Of a DNA stretch of 64,000 nucleotides, positions 18,347-27,390 are shown piece after piece. The notes under the pieces were generated by a model that worked only from the letters and a program-made list of their open reading frames with translations, did not search any database and was not told the DNA's origin. Source of the DNA: Burkholderiaceae bacterium (lineage in GTDB: Bacteria > Pseudomonadota > Gammaproteobacteria > Burkholderiales > Burkholderiaceae_C). The position numbers were made by a program, and so were the translations under genes. The first letter of the stretch is position 1, and the number at the start of each line of letters is the position of its first letter. The stretch is taken from contig CP126124.1 in NCBI GenBank assembly GCA_030123545.1, positions 992,001 through 1,056,000 on the forward strand. Reading direction: 5' to 3'.

Positions 18347-19255
18347 TCACTCGTAAATGCCGACCAGCGCCACACCGCCGGTCAGGTAGTGTTTGCTTGC
18401 CACCAGCGGGCTGCCGGCGAACGCGGCGCCGTGCAGGTCGTCGTAGCGTAGGTAGGCGCCGAACCACAGCCTGTCCATCTTCTTGCTCAGCGACAGCAGC
18501 ATCTGCGAGCCGCTGTAGCCGCCCGCGGATTGGTACGCCGGACGCACAGGCGTCGCGTATTGCGGCGCCACGTCGTAGAAGTAGGCATGCTGCCTGCGGT
18601 CGGCAAAGATCGGGCCGGTGACCATGCCCAGGTTCCAGCCGCGCAACGGTACGTCCAGGTTCAGGTTGGGCGAAAACACGATCCCCACGCTGCGCGGCGA
18701 ACGCTCCACCGTGATGGCCTGGCGCACCGGCAGGCGCAGGCGCAGGTTGACTGGCTCCACCTTGCCGTCGAGCAGGATGATGTCGAGCTGCGGGCCCAAC
18801 TCCACCGTGGGGTTCAGGTCGGGCATGCCGCTGCGCTCGGGCACGTCGCTGTTGACCGGCGGCGAGAGCGACGCGCTGATCGACAGTTCGACGCGCGTGC
18901 TGTTGAACAGGTCTCCGCGCACGCCGTACTTGTCGGACTTGAAGAAATCGCCTTCGTAGTGGAGGTAGGGTACCGGAAGAATCATCCCGTGCCGGGTCGC
19001 GGCGCCGCGGTAGGCAGGGTAGCCGATGGCGCCCACCCCCAGGCCGATCCCTTCCAACCCCTGAATGCCGAAAAGGGCGCGCGTGGGCGTCCGAGTACTG
19101 TCTTCGGCCGCCGGGGCCACGGCGGCCGCATCGGCTTGTGCAGCCGGTGCGAGACCCTGGGCAGCCAGCGGCATGCTCGCGGTGCACGCCAGAGCCAGAG
19201 TGGCGGCGAGCCTCAACGGACTACGTCTCGCAGGCACGGACCAGCAAGGCCACAT
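18347..19255 (-). CDS. MipA/OmpV-family outer-membrane protein
   Basis: About 302 residues. The signal peptide ends near PLAAQG. A MipA/OmpV-type beta-barrel follows: GLGVGAIGYPAYRGA, then VPYLHYEGDFFKSDKYGVRGDLF, alternating strands, and the final LTGGVALVGIYE with a C-terminal aromatic-poor end. MipA is a scaffold for murein synthesis in E. coli, but most homologues are simply outer-membrane proteins of unknown job. The start ATG at 19255 overlaps the ketosynthase stop by 35 bp, tying it to the lipid operon. Confidence 0.85.
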   Translation of the reverse strand: MWPCWSVPARRSPLRLAATLALACTASMPLAAQGLAPAAQADAAAVAPAAEDSTRTPTRALFGIQGLEGIGLGVGAIGYPAYRGAATRHGMILPVPYLHYEGDFFKSDKYGVRGDLFNSTRVELSISASLSPPVNSDVPERSGMPDLNPTVELGPQLDIILLDGKVEPVNLRLRLPVRQAITVERSPRSVGIVFSPNLNLDVPLRGWNLGMVTGPIFADRRQHAYFYDVAPQYATPVRPAYQSAGGYSGSQMLLSLSKKMDRLWFGAYLRYDDLHGAAFAGSPLVASKHYLTGGVALVGIYE

Positions 19256-20483
19256 TGCTGCCGCCGAATGCAAACGAGTTGGACAGCGCATAACGCACCT
19301 GGCATCCGTGGCGCGCCTCGTTCGGGATGTAGTCGAGCGGGCAGGCCGGATCGGGTTGCTGCAGGTTGGCTGTCGGTGGCAGCGAACCGGTGCGCAGGCT
19401 CATCAGCGTGCTGCCAAATTCGACGGCGCCGGCGGCGCCGATCAGGTGGCCGTGCATGGACTTGGTCGCGCTGATCGGGATGTGCACGGCATGCCCTCCG
19501 AAGACCTGGGCGATGGACTGGCTTTCGGTCGCGTCGCCCAGGCCGGTGGCGGTGCCGTGGGCGTTGATGTAGCCGACCTCGGCCGGATCGATGCCGGCCT
19601 CGTCCAGCGCCAGCCGCATCGCGCGTGCCTGGCCCTCGGCGCTGGGCGCGGTGAGATGACCGGCATCGCTGCTGCTGCCGTAGCCGCAGAGCACGCCGTA
19701 GGCAGCGGCGCCGCGCGCCTCGGCCGCAGCGCGGGTTTCGAGCAGCAGCGCTGCAGCGCCTTCACCCAGCACGAATCCGTTGCGGCGAGCGTCGAACGGT
19801 TTGCAGCTCGCCGCGACATCCTCAGGATCCGGCGCGGCCAGCACGCGAAGCGCATTCCAGCCGAGGTAGGCGCCGGTGGTGATCTGCGCCTCGGTGCCGA
19901 CGACCAGCACGGTGTCGGCCAGTCCGTGCCGGATGGCGCGCCAGGCCTCGCCCAGCGCCACCGCGGAAGAAGCGCAGGCGACGCAGCAGGTCTGCGACGG
20001 TCCCTGCAGGCGGTAGCGCATCGACAGCGCCGCGGCCGTCGCATTGGCCATCAGACGCGGAACCGTCAGCGGGTGCATCACGGTGGGGTTGCGGTGATCG
20101 CTGCCGACCGGGTCGTACACGCGCTGATAGAAGGTGCTGTAGAGCGCTTCCATGGTTTGCGCGCCCGCCAGGCCGACACCCACGTAGACGCCGGAACGCT
20201 CGGGTGCGAGAGAGTCCGGCTCCAGCCGCGCGTCCCGCATGGCCTCGGCGGCAGCCGCCAGCCCCAGTTGCGCGGAGCGATCCAGGCCGCGGTCCGCACG
20301 ATCGACCAGCGACTCGAACCCGGCCGGCACACAGGCTGCCAGCATGCCCGGCAACCAGCGCGTCACCGATTCGGGCGCAGGGCCGATCGCGGAGCGGCCC
20401 TGCAGCCAGTTGCCGAAGGACTCCTGCGCCGTCAGCCCGGACGGGGTCACCATGCCGACGCCGGAGACGACCACTTCGCGCAT
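19221..20483 (-). CDS. Beta-ketoacyl-ACP synthase (FabF/KAS II-like)
   Basis: 420 residues with a complete thiolase-fold active site: Cys170 in CVACASS, His309 in NAHGTATG and His346 in SMHGHLIGAAG, plus the GVGMVTPSG N-terminus and SNSFAFGGSN C-terminus. It would condense an acyl chain with malonyl-ACP. It is not the housekeeping fabF, which normally sits with fabD/fabG/acpP; here it follows a private ACP by 11 bp. No ketoreductase or acyltransferase is encoded nearby, so those steps would have to be borrowed from primary fatty-acid synthesis. Confidence 0.9.
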   Translation of the reverse strand: MREVVVSGVGMVTPSGLTAQESFGNWLQGRSAIGPAPESVTRWLPGMLAACVPAGFESLVDRADRGLDRSAQLGLAAAAEAMRDARLEPDSLAPERSGVYVGVGLAGAQTMEALYSTFYQRVYDPVGSDHRNPTVMHPLTVPRLMANATAAALSMRYRLQGPSQTCCVACASSAVALGEAWRAIRHGLADTVLVVGTEAQITTGAYLGWNALRVLAAPDPEDVAASCKPFDARRNGFVLGEGAAALLLETRAAAEARGAAAYGVLCGYGSSSDAGHLTAPSAEGQARAMRLALDEAGIDPAEVGYINAHGTATGLGDATESQSIAQVFGGHAVHIPISATKSMHGHLIGAAGAVEFGSTLMSLRTGSLPPTANLQQPDPACPLDYIPNEARHGCQVRYALSNSFAFGGSNVALLVRACET

Positions 20484-20494
20484 GTCGGGCCGTC

Positions 20495-20785
20495 TCAGGC
20501 CGACGCGTCCGGCGCAGGACCTGCAGGGAAATCGGGAACGAGGCCGCGATGCCTTGCGCGCACGGCTGCCTCCAGGTCGGCCACGACTTCATCGAGCGTC
20601 ATGTCCGCGTAGCGCATCGGCTCCTCGATCTGGAAGCCGTATCGGTCCTCGACCTCGAACAGCATTTCCACCAGTCCGAGCGAATCGAGGCCCAGTTCTT
20701 TCATCCTGGCATGCGGGTCCGCCAGCTTCTGCTCGTCCAGTCCGGGTTGCTGGAGCAGGAAGTCGTGAATCAGGTCACGTAGCAT
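20495..20785 (-). CDS. Acyl carrier protein, dedicated
   Basis: 96 residues with the phosphopantetheine attachment Ser in ELGLDSLGLVEMLFEVEDRYG (helix II). There is an acidic character around this site and a Pro/Asp-rich C-terminal tail beyond the usual ~78-residue ACP. It is the first gene of the minus-strand unit ACP-ketosynthase-OmpV-PAP2-dehydratase. The low similarity of its tail to housekeeping AcpP and its position suggest a specialised carrier. About 130 bp separate it from the YqaA gene upstream on the same strand. Confidence 0.9.
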   Translation of the reverse strand: MLRDLIHDFLLQQPGLDEQKLADPHARMKELGLDSLGLVEMLFEVEDRYGFQIEEPMRYADMTLDEVVADLEAAVRARHRGLVPDFPAGPAPDASA

Positions 20786-20914
20786 GGGCAGGCAAGGAAA
20801 CGCGAGGCGAGAATGAAAAAATGTCCTAGGACCTGGCTGTCGGCGCGGATCGGCAGGCGACTATCGTAACGCCTGTGCCGTGACCGGGGGCTCCGTTTTC
20901 GCGGACCGCCTTTG

Positions 20915-21397
20915 TCAGAATTCAACCCGCCCGGGAAACACCCAAACCAGCAGCGCCGTCATCACCAGGTAGCGCAGGAACTTGCCGATCGCCATCCAGC
21001 CCAGGCAGGGCCAGAACGGCATCTTCAGCCAGCCGGCGACCGCGCACAGCGGGTCGCCAATCACCGGCAGCCACGACAGCAGGCAGGCGATCGGACCGAG
21101 CCGGCGCAGCCAGTCGAGCGCACGCAGGTGCGTGGCCGAATGCCGGTACTTGTCGACCACTTGGTGCGCGGCGTAGCCCATCCACCAGTCGAGCGCGCCG
21201 CCGAGCGTGTTGCCCAGCGTGGCCACCAGCACTGCGGGCCAGTACAGCTCGGGGTTGAGCTTGACCAGGCCGAACACGGCCGGCTCGGAGCCGAGCGGGA
21301 TCAGCGTGGCCGACACGAACGAGATCACGAACACCGCGCCCAGGCCGAACTGCGGCAGCGCCAGCAAGGTGAGCAACTGTTCGATCCAGCCCGGCAT
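20915..21397 (-). CDS. YqaA-family membrane protein (DedA/VTT superfamily)
   Basis: 160 residues with several membrane segments and the family landmarks SATLIPLGSEPAVFG, LGNTLGGALDWWMGY and CLLSWLPVIGDPLCAVAGW. DedA/VTT proteins are implicated in lipid scrambling or flipping and membrane homeostasis. It is divergent from dusB (100 bp between starts) and upstream of the ACP operon on the same strand, so it might share transcription with it. Confidence 0.87.
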   Translation of the reverse strand: MPGWIEQLLTLLALPQFGLGAVFVISFVSATLIPLGSEPAVFGLVKLNPELYWPAVLVATLGNTLGGALDWWMGYAAHQVVDKYRHSATHLRALDWLRRLGPIACLLSWLPVIGDPLCAVAGWLKMPFWPCLGWMAIGKFLRYLVMTALLVWVFPGRVEF

Positions 21398-21496
21398 GGT
21401 GGCCGCGAGTATAGGCAGGCCGGGTTTGATCGATCGGCGCCGGCGGATGCGGCGACTAGAATGAAAGCCTTCCCCCGCGCCGCACTCCCGACTGCC

Positions 21497-22567
21497 ATGA
21501 AACTTGGACCGTTTGCCCTGGCGAACCCGGTGTTCGTCGCGCCGATGGCCGGCGTGACCGACCGGCCGTTCCGGCGCCTGTGCAAGCAGCTCGGCGCAGG
21601 CTATGCGGTCAGCGAGATGGTGACTTCGCGCCGCGAGCTGTGGGATTCGCTGAAGACCTCGCGCCGCGCCGACCATGCCGGCGAACCGGGTCCGATCGCG
21701 GTGCAGATCGCCGGCACCGACGCGGCGATGATGGCCGAGGCGGCGGCCTACAACATCGATCGCGGCGCGCAGATCATCGACATCAACATGGGCTGCCCGG
21801 CGAAGAAGGTCTGCAGCAAATGGGCCGGCTCGGCGCTGATGCAGGACGAACCGCTGGCGCTCGCGATCGCCGAGGCGGTGGTCGCGGTGTGCGCGCCGCA
21901 AGGCGTGCCGGTCACGCTGAAGATGCGCACCGGCTGGTCCGCCGCGCACCGCAACGCGCCGCGCCTCGCGCGCGACTTCGAGCGCGCCGGCGTGCAGATG
22001 CTCGCGGTGCACGGGCGTACCCGCGAGCAGGGCTATTCCGGCCAGGCCGAGTACCAAACGATTGCGGAAGTCAAGGCCGCGGTGCGCATTCCGGTGGTGG
22101 CGAACGGCGACATCAGGGCGCCGGAGCAGGCGCGAGACGTGCTGCTTGCTACCGGCGCCGACGCGGTGATGATCGGCCGCGCGGCGCAGGGCCGACCCTG
22201 GATCTTCCGCGAGGTCGCGCATTTCCTCGTGACCGGCGAGCACCTGGCGCCGCCGCTGGTGGCCGAGGTGCGGCGCGTGCTGCAGGATCACCTGCAGGAT
22301 CACTACGCGCTGTACGGCGAGGCGACCGGCGTGCGCAGCGCGCGCAAGCACATCGGCTGGTACGTGCGCGCGCTGCCCGGCGGCGAGGCGTTTCGCGCCC
22401 GAATGAACCGGATCGAAGGCTGCGCCGAGCAGGCGGCGGCGGTCGCGGCGTTCTTCGACGAACTCGGCGCCGCTGGCGACCGATTGCCCGACGGCATGAC
22501 CTGGGCGGCGCGCCGGCAACAACAAGAACCGCGAGGGGAACGGATCGATGAGCAGGAAGCACATTGA
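21497..22567 (+). CDS. dusB: tRNA dihydrouridine synthase DusB
   Basis: A 356-residue FMN-dependent TIM-barrel enzyme that reduces uridine to dihydrouridine in the tRNA D-loop. The start (FVAPMAGVTDRPFRRLCK), the catalytic-Cys motif NMGCPAKKVCSK and the VHGRTREQGYSG and NGDIRAPEQA FMN-binding strands are all present. An in-frame ATG at 21461 exists, but the ATG at 21497 begins the conserved N-terminus. It overlaps fis by 20 bp in the classical dusB-fis operon. Confidence 0.95.
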   Translation: MKLGPFALANPVFVAPMAGVTDRPFRRLCKQLGAGYAVSEMVTSRRELWDSLKTSRRADHAGEPGPIAVQIAGTDAAMMAEAAAYNIDRGAQIIDINMGCPAKKVCSKWAGSALMQDEPLALAIAEAVVAVCAPQGVPVTLKMRTGWSAAHRNAPRLARDFERAGVQMLAVHGRTREQGYSGQAEYQTIAEVKAAVRIPVVANGDIRAPEQARDVLLATGADAVMIGRAAQGRPWIFREVAHFLVTGEHLAPPLVAEVRRVLQDHLQDHYALYGEATGVRSARKHIGWYVRALPGGEAFRARMNRIEGCAEQAAAVAAFFDELGAAGDRLPDGMTWAARRQQQEPRGERIDEQEAH

Positions 22568-22784
22568 GGAGACGGTGCGCACCAGCCTGGAGGGCTACTT
22601 CAGGGATCTGCGCGGCGCCGAGCCGGGCGGGCTGTACGAGATGATGGTCAAGGTCGTCGAGCGCCCGCTGCTCGAGGTGGTGATGCGCGAGGCCGACCAG
22701 AACCAGTCGCGCGCGGCCGAATGGCTGGGGCTGAACCGCAACACGCTGCGCAAGAAGCTGCTCGAACACAAGTTGTTGAAGTGA
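22548..22784 (+). CDS. fis: Fis-family DNA-binding protein
   Basis: 78 residues with the C-terminal Fis helix-turn-helix NQSRAAEWLGLNRNTLRKKL, preceded by the dimerisation helices (LYEMMVKVVERPLLEVVMRE). Fis is a nucleoid-associated regulator and recombination factor. The start overlaps the end of dusB, with a GAGGGG-type ribosome binding site about 10 bp upstream. The length is slightly short compared with E. coli Fis (98) but usual for betaproteobacteria. Confidence 0.94.
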   Translation: MSRKHIEETVRTSLEGYFRDLRGAEPGGLYEMMVKVVERPLLEVVMREADQNQSRAAEWLGLNRNTLRKKLLEHKLLK

Positions 22785-22910
22785 CCCCCAGCCTTCGCGC
22801 ACTGCGTGTCGCTCCGTCAACCCCCTGCGAGGGGGCACCGCCAGCGGCCGGGCCAAGCCCGCTCCGCGGCGGTCGCTGGAACGGCCTGCTCCGCGGCCTC
22901 TTGTACCCGT
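22782..22910. repeat. GC-rich dispersed repeat, copy upstream of purH
   Basis: About 130 bp between fis and purH, containing a CCCCCTGCGAGGGGG hairpin and the phrases CACTGCGTGTCGCT and CCCGCTCCGCGGCGGT. A clearly related copy in the same orientation lies just after purH at 24542-24672, so purH is bracketed by direct repeats. The fis gene ends inside its first bases. Confidence 0.8.
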
Positions 22911-22929
22911 TTCATGCGCTTTTCTGTCA

Positions 22930-24541
<1,612 letters not shown>

Positions 24542-24543
<2 letters not shown>

Positions 24544-24672
24544 AGGACCACCCCCAGGCTGCGCGCACTGCGTGTCGCTTCGCCAACCTCCTTCAAGGGG
24601 GCACCGCCAGCGGCCGGCCGAGCCCGCTCCGCGGCGGTCTTGGCACAAGCCTGCTCCGCGGCCTCTCGACCT
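24542..24672. repeat. GC-rich dispersed repeat, copy downstream of purH
   Basis: Direct-orientation counterpart of 22782-22910, sharing GCGCACTGCGTGTCGCT, GGGGGCACCGCCAGCGGCC and GCCCGCTCCGCGGCGGT. The copies are perhaps four-fifths identical by eye. No gene lies in 24544-24707. Confidence 0.8.
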
Positions 24673-24707
24673 GGCAACGCGCCTGTCGTTTTACGCGCCG
24701 CGGCGGT

Positions 24708-25484
24708 TCAGAGCAGCGCGGCCATCCGGCGCGCCGCGGCCTGCAGCGCGGACAGCTGCCGCAGCGGGTTGTCCAGCGACAGGCGCGTGCTCGGCGCGTG
24801 CACCGCGATCGCGGCGCGGGTGCGGCCGTGGGCGTCGCACACCGGCACCGCGGCGGCGTTCAGGCCGGCAATGAATTCCTCGCGATCGGTCGAATAGCCG
24901 CGCTTGGCGATTTGTTCGCATTCGGCGCGAAGCGCCGCGGCCGAGGTGATCGTCGCCGGCGTCATCGCTTCGAATTCAGTCCCGTCGATCAGCGCGTCGC
25001 GTTGCGCCGCGGGGAGCGTCGCGAGAAACAGCTTGCCGCTGGCGGTGCAGTGCAGCGGCACATGGGCGCCGACGTCCAGCGTCAGCCGCCACGGCCAGGG
25101 CGCCTCGACCCGATCGAGGTAGATCACCTTCGCGCCGTCGAGCGCGGTGAAGTTGCAGGTCTCGCCGACCTGCGCCACCAGTTGCTCGAGCACCGCGTGG
25201 CGCAGCCCGCGCAGCACGCCGTTGTTCAGCGTATCGAGCGCCATGCGGCGCAGCGCCGGCCCGACGCTGAACGAGCGCTCGTCGATGTCGCGGACCAGCC
25301 AGCCGCCGCTCAGCAACTGTCCGCAGAGCCGATGCGCGGTGGCTTTGGGCAGATCGAGCCGCGCGCCGATTTCGGCCAGCGTCAGCGCGCGGCCTTCCGA
25401 AGCGATCAGCGCCAGCAGTGCGAGGCTGCGCTCCGACGACGAGTTCGGGCCCGGCACAACAGATGGATCGGGTTGGTATTTCAT
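24708..25484 (-). CDS. IclR-family transcriptional regulator
   Basis: 258 residues. The N-terminal winged helix-turn-helix (ALTLAEIGARLDLPKATAHRLCGQL) and the C-terminal effector domain (LVAQVGETCNFTALDGAKVIYLDRVE; PLHCTASGKLFLA; REEFIAGLNAAAVPV) are those of IclR regulators. It is divergent from the GMC oxidoreductase gene across a 113-bp gap with two GGAA/TTCC palindromes, so it probably controls that gene and itself. Confidence 0.92.
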   Translation of the reverse strand: MKYQPDPSVVPGPNSSSERSLALLALIASEGRALTLAEIGARLDLPKATAHRLCGQLLSGGWLVRDIDERSFSVGPALRRMALDTLNNGVLRGLRHAVLEQLVAQVGETCNFTALDGAKVIYLDRVEAPWPWRLTLDVGAHVPLHCTASGKLFLATLPAAQRDALIDGTEFEAMTPATITSAAALRAECEQIAKRGYSTDREEFIAGLNAAAVPVCDAHGRTRAAIAVHAPSTRLSLDNPLRQLSALQAAARRMAALL

Positions 25485-25503
25485 AAGGGCTATTGCCTAT
25501 TAT

Positions 25504-25518
25504 GGAACGTTTAGTTCC
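25504..25518. promoter_or_regulatory. Candidate IclR operator, palindrome 1
   Basis: GGAAC-N5-GTTCC, a perfect inverted repeat in the IclR/GMC intergenic region, 20 bp upstream of the IclR start. The half-site GGAA(C)/(G)TTCC recurs in the palindrome at 25545-25563. IclR proteins typically bind such short palindromes near their own divergent promoters. Confidence 0.55.
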
Positions 25519-25544
25519 GGAATGTCATTTCTTATATTATCGAA

Positions 25545-25563
25545 TCGGAACCAATGATTCCGA
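25545..25563. promoter_or_regulatory. Candidate IclR operator, palindrome 2
   Basis: TCGGAA-N7-TTCCGA, a perfect 6-bp inverted repeat 34 bp upstream of the GMC oxidoreductase start. The surrounding AT-rich stretch (CTTATATTAT just before it) could be the GMC promoter. It shares the GGAA/TTCC half-site with the palindrome at 25504. Confidence 0.55.
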
Positions 25564-25597
25564 AATTTTGCACCACCACAGACCGATAGAGAAGCCC

Positions 25598-27280
25598 ATG
25601 TCGCAGGAATTCGATTACATCGTCGTCGGTGCCGGATCGGCCGGCTGCGTGCTGGCGGCGCGGCTCAGCGAAGACCCGGCGACCCGGGTGTTGCTGCTCG
25701 AAGCCGGCCCGCCCGACAGCTCGTTCTGGATCCACCTGCCGATCGGCTACGGCAAGACGATGTGGGACAAGCGCCTGAATTGGTGCTTCGAAACCGATCC
25801 GGACCCGAACATGAACGGCCGGCGCATCTATTGGCCGCGCGGCAAGACGCTGGGCGGGTCGAGCTCGATCAACGGCCTGATCTACATCCGCGGCCAGCGC
25901 GAGGACTACGACCACTGGGCAGCGCTCGGCAACGAGGGCTGGGGCTACGACGATCTGCTGCCGTACTTCATCAAATCCGAAGGCAACCAGCGCGGCGCAA
26001 GCGTTTTTCACGGCGGCAGCGGCCCGCTGCGCGTGTCCGACATCGGCGCGAAGAACGAACTGATCGAAGCCTTCATTGCCGGAGCCGGCGAGCAGGGCGT
26101 GCCGCGCACCGACGACTTCAACGGCGCGCGCCAGGAGGGCGCCGGCTACTACCAGCTGACCACCTGGGGCGGTTGGCGCTGCAGCACCGCCAAGGCCTAT
26201 CTGAAGCCGGCGCGCGGCCGCGCCAATCTGGCGGTGCAGACCGACGCGCAGGCTGCCGGGCTCGTCATCGAGAACGGCCGCGCAGTCGGCGTACGCTTTC
26301 GCCAGGGCGGCGCAATGAAGACCGCGCGCTGCCGCGCCGAGGTGCTGCTCGCGGCCGGCGCGATCCAGTCGCCGCAGCTGCTGCAGCTGTCGGGCATCGG
26401 TCCGGCGGCGCTGCTGGGCCAGCATGGCATCCCGGTCGCACGCGACCTGCCGGGCGTCGGCGAGAACCTGCAGGACCATCTGCAGATCCGGCTGATCTTC
26501 GAGTGCAGCAAGCCGATCACGACCAACGACCAGCTGAACTCCTGGTTCGGCCAGGCCAAGCTCGGGCTGCAATGGGCGATCTCGCGCAGCGGGCCGCTGG
26601 CGGTCGGCATCAACCAGGGCGGCTGCTTCATGCGTGTGCTGCAGGATGAGGGCCCCGAGGCGTCGCCTTCGGCGTCGCCGCCCCCCATGGGGGTGGGATC
26701 GACCGGCGAAGCCGGATCGACCCAGAGCCAGCGCCCCGACATCCAGTTCCACGTCGCGACGCTGTCGGCCGACATGGCCGGCGGCAAGGTTCATCCGTTC
26801 TCGGGCTTCACGTTCTCGGTGTGCCAGCTGCGGCCGGAGTCGCGCGGGCATATCCGCATCCGCTCGACCGATCCGTTCGAGCCACCCGAGATGCAACCCA
26901 ATTACCTGGCCACCGATCTCGACCGCCGCACCGCGGTGGCCGGCGTCAAGGCGGCGCGCGCGATCGCCGCCGCACCTTCGATGCGCGGCCTCGTCCGGCG
27001 CGAGGTCAAGCCCGGCCCCGAGGCAGGCGACGACGCGGCGCTGCTCGAGTTCTGCCGCAACAACGGCGCGACGATCTTCCACCCGACCGGCACCTGCAAG
27101 ATGGGCAGCGACCCGATGGCGGTGGTCGACGCGCGGCTGCGCGTGCATGGCGTCGGTGGTTTGCGCGTCATCGACGGCTCGGTGATGCCGACCCTGGTGT
27201 CCGGCAACACCAACGGTCCGATCGTGGCGATGGCCGAGAAAGCCGTCGACATGATCCGCGAGGACGCGCGCAGGCACTGA
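25598..27280 (+). CDS. GMC-family FAD-dependent alcohol dehydrogenase (choline dehydrogenase-like)
   Basis: 560 residues. It has the Rossmann motif DYIVVGAGSAGCVLAARL, the GMC signature 1 region (WPRGKTLGGSSSINGLIYIRG) and signature 2 (GAIQSPQLLQLSGIG), and a C-terminal catalytic region IFHPTGTCKMGSDPMAVVD with the active-site His. It oxidises an alcohol to an aldehyde. The substrate is unknown; its position beside a sulfoacetate-type cluster makes a sulfonated alcohol such as isethionate a candidate. Residues ~351-378 are encoded by a GC-rich repeat (26649-26730) that interrupts the otherwise conserved sequence in frame. Confidence 0.87.
   Translation: MSQEFDYIVVGAGSAGCVLAARLSEDPATRVLLLEAGPPDSSFWIHLPIGYGKTMWDKRLNWCFETDPDPNMNGRRIYWPRGKTLGGSSSINGLIYIRGQREDYDHWAALGNEGWGYDDLLPYFIKSEGNQRGASVFHGGSGPLRVSDIGAKNELIEAFIAGAGEQGVPRTDDFNGARQEGAGYYQLTTWGGWRCSTAKAYLKPARGRANLAVQTDAQAAGLVIENGRAVGVRFRQGGAMKTARCRAEVLLAAGAIQSPQLLQLSGIGPAALLGQHGIPVARDLPGVGENLQDHLQIRLIFECSKPITTNDQLNSWFGQAKLGLQWAISRSGPLAVGINQGGCFMRVLQDEGPEASPSASPPPMGVGSTGEAGSTQSQRPDIQFHVATLSADMAGGKVHPFSGFTFSVCQLRPESRGHIRIRSTDPFEPPEMQPNYLATDLDRRTAVAGVKAARAIAAAPSMRGLVRREVKPGPEAGDDAALLEFCRNNGATIFHPTGTCKMGSDPMAVVDARLRVHGVGGLRVIDGSVMPTLVSGNTNGPIVAMAEKAVDMIREDARRH
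26649..26730. repeat. GC-rich repeat read in frame inside the GMC gene
   Basis: About 82 bp with a CCCCCCATGGGGG palindrome, a GTCGCCTTCGGCGTCGCC arm and a GGATCGACCGGCGAAGCC segment. It is translated as a Pro/Ser/Gly-rich loop between two conserved GMC segments, which would otherwise be nearly contiguous. Confidence 0.6.
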
Positions 27281-27390
27281 GCGCGCCGCACACTCGCGGG
27301 GGCATCGGCCGTTCGCTCAGAGTGAGTCGCTCTCGACGCCAGGGCGGGATGGATGCCTCGGAGCGCCGGCCCCGACGTTGCGCGGCCCCA

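Noticed and set aside
20912..21496. N-terminal extension of dusB to 551 residues
   Set aside because: It runs antisense to the YqaA gene and lacks any dusB similarity. The conserved N-terminus begins at 21497.
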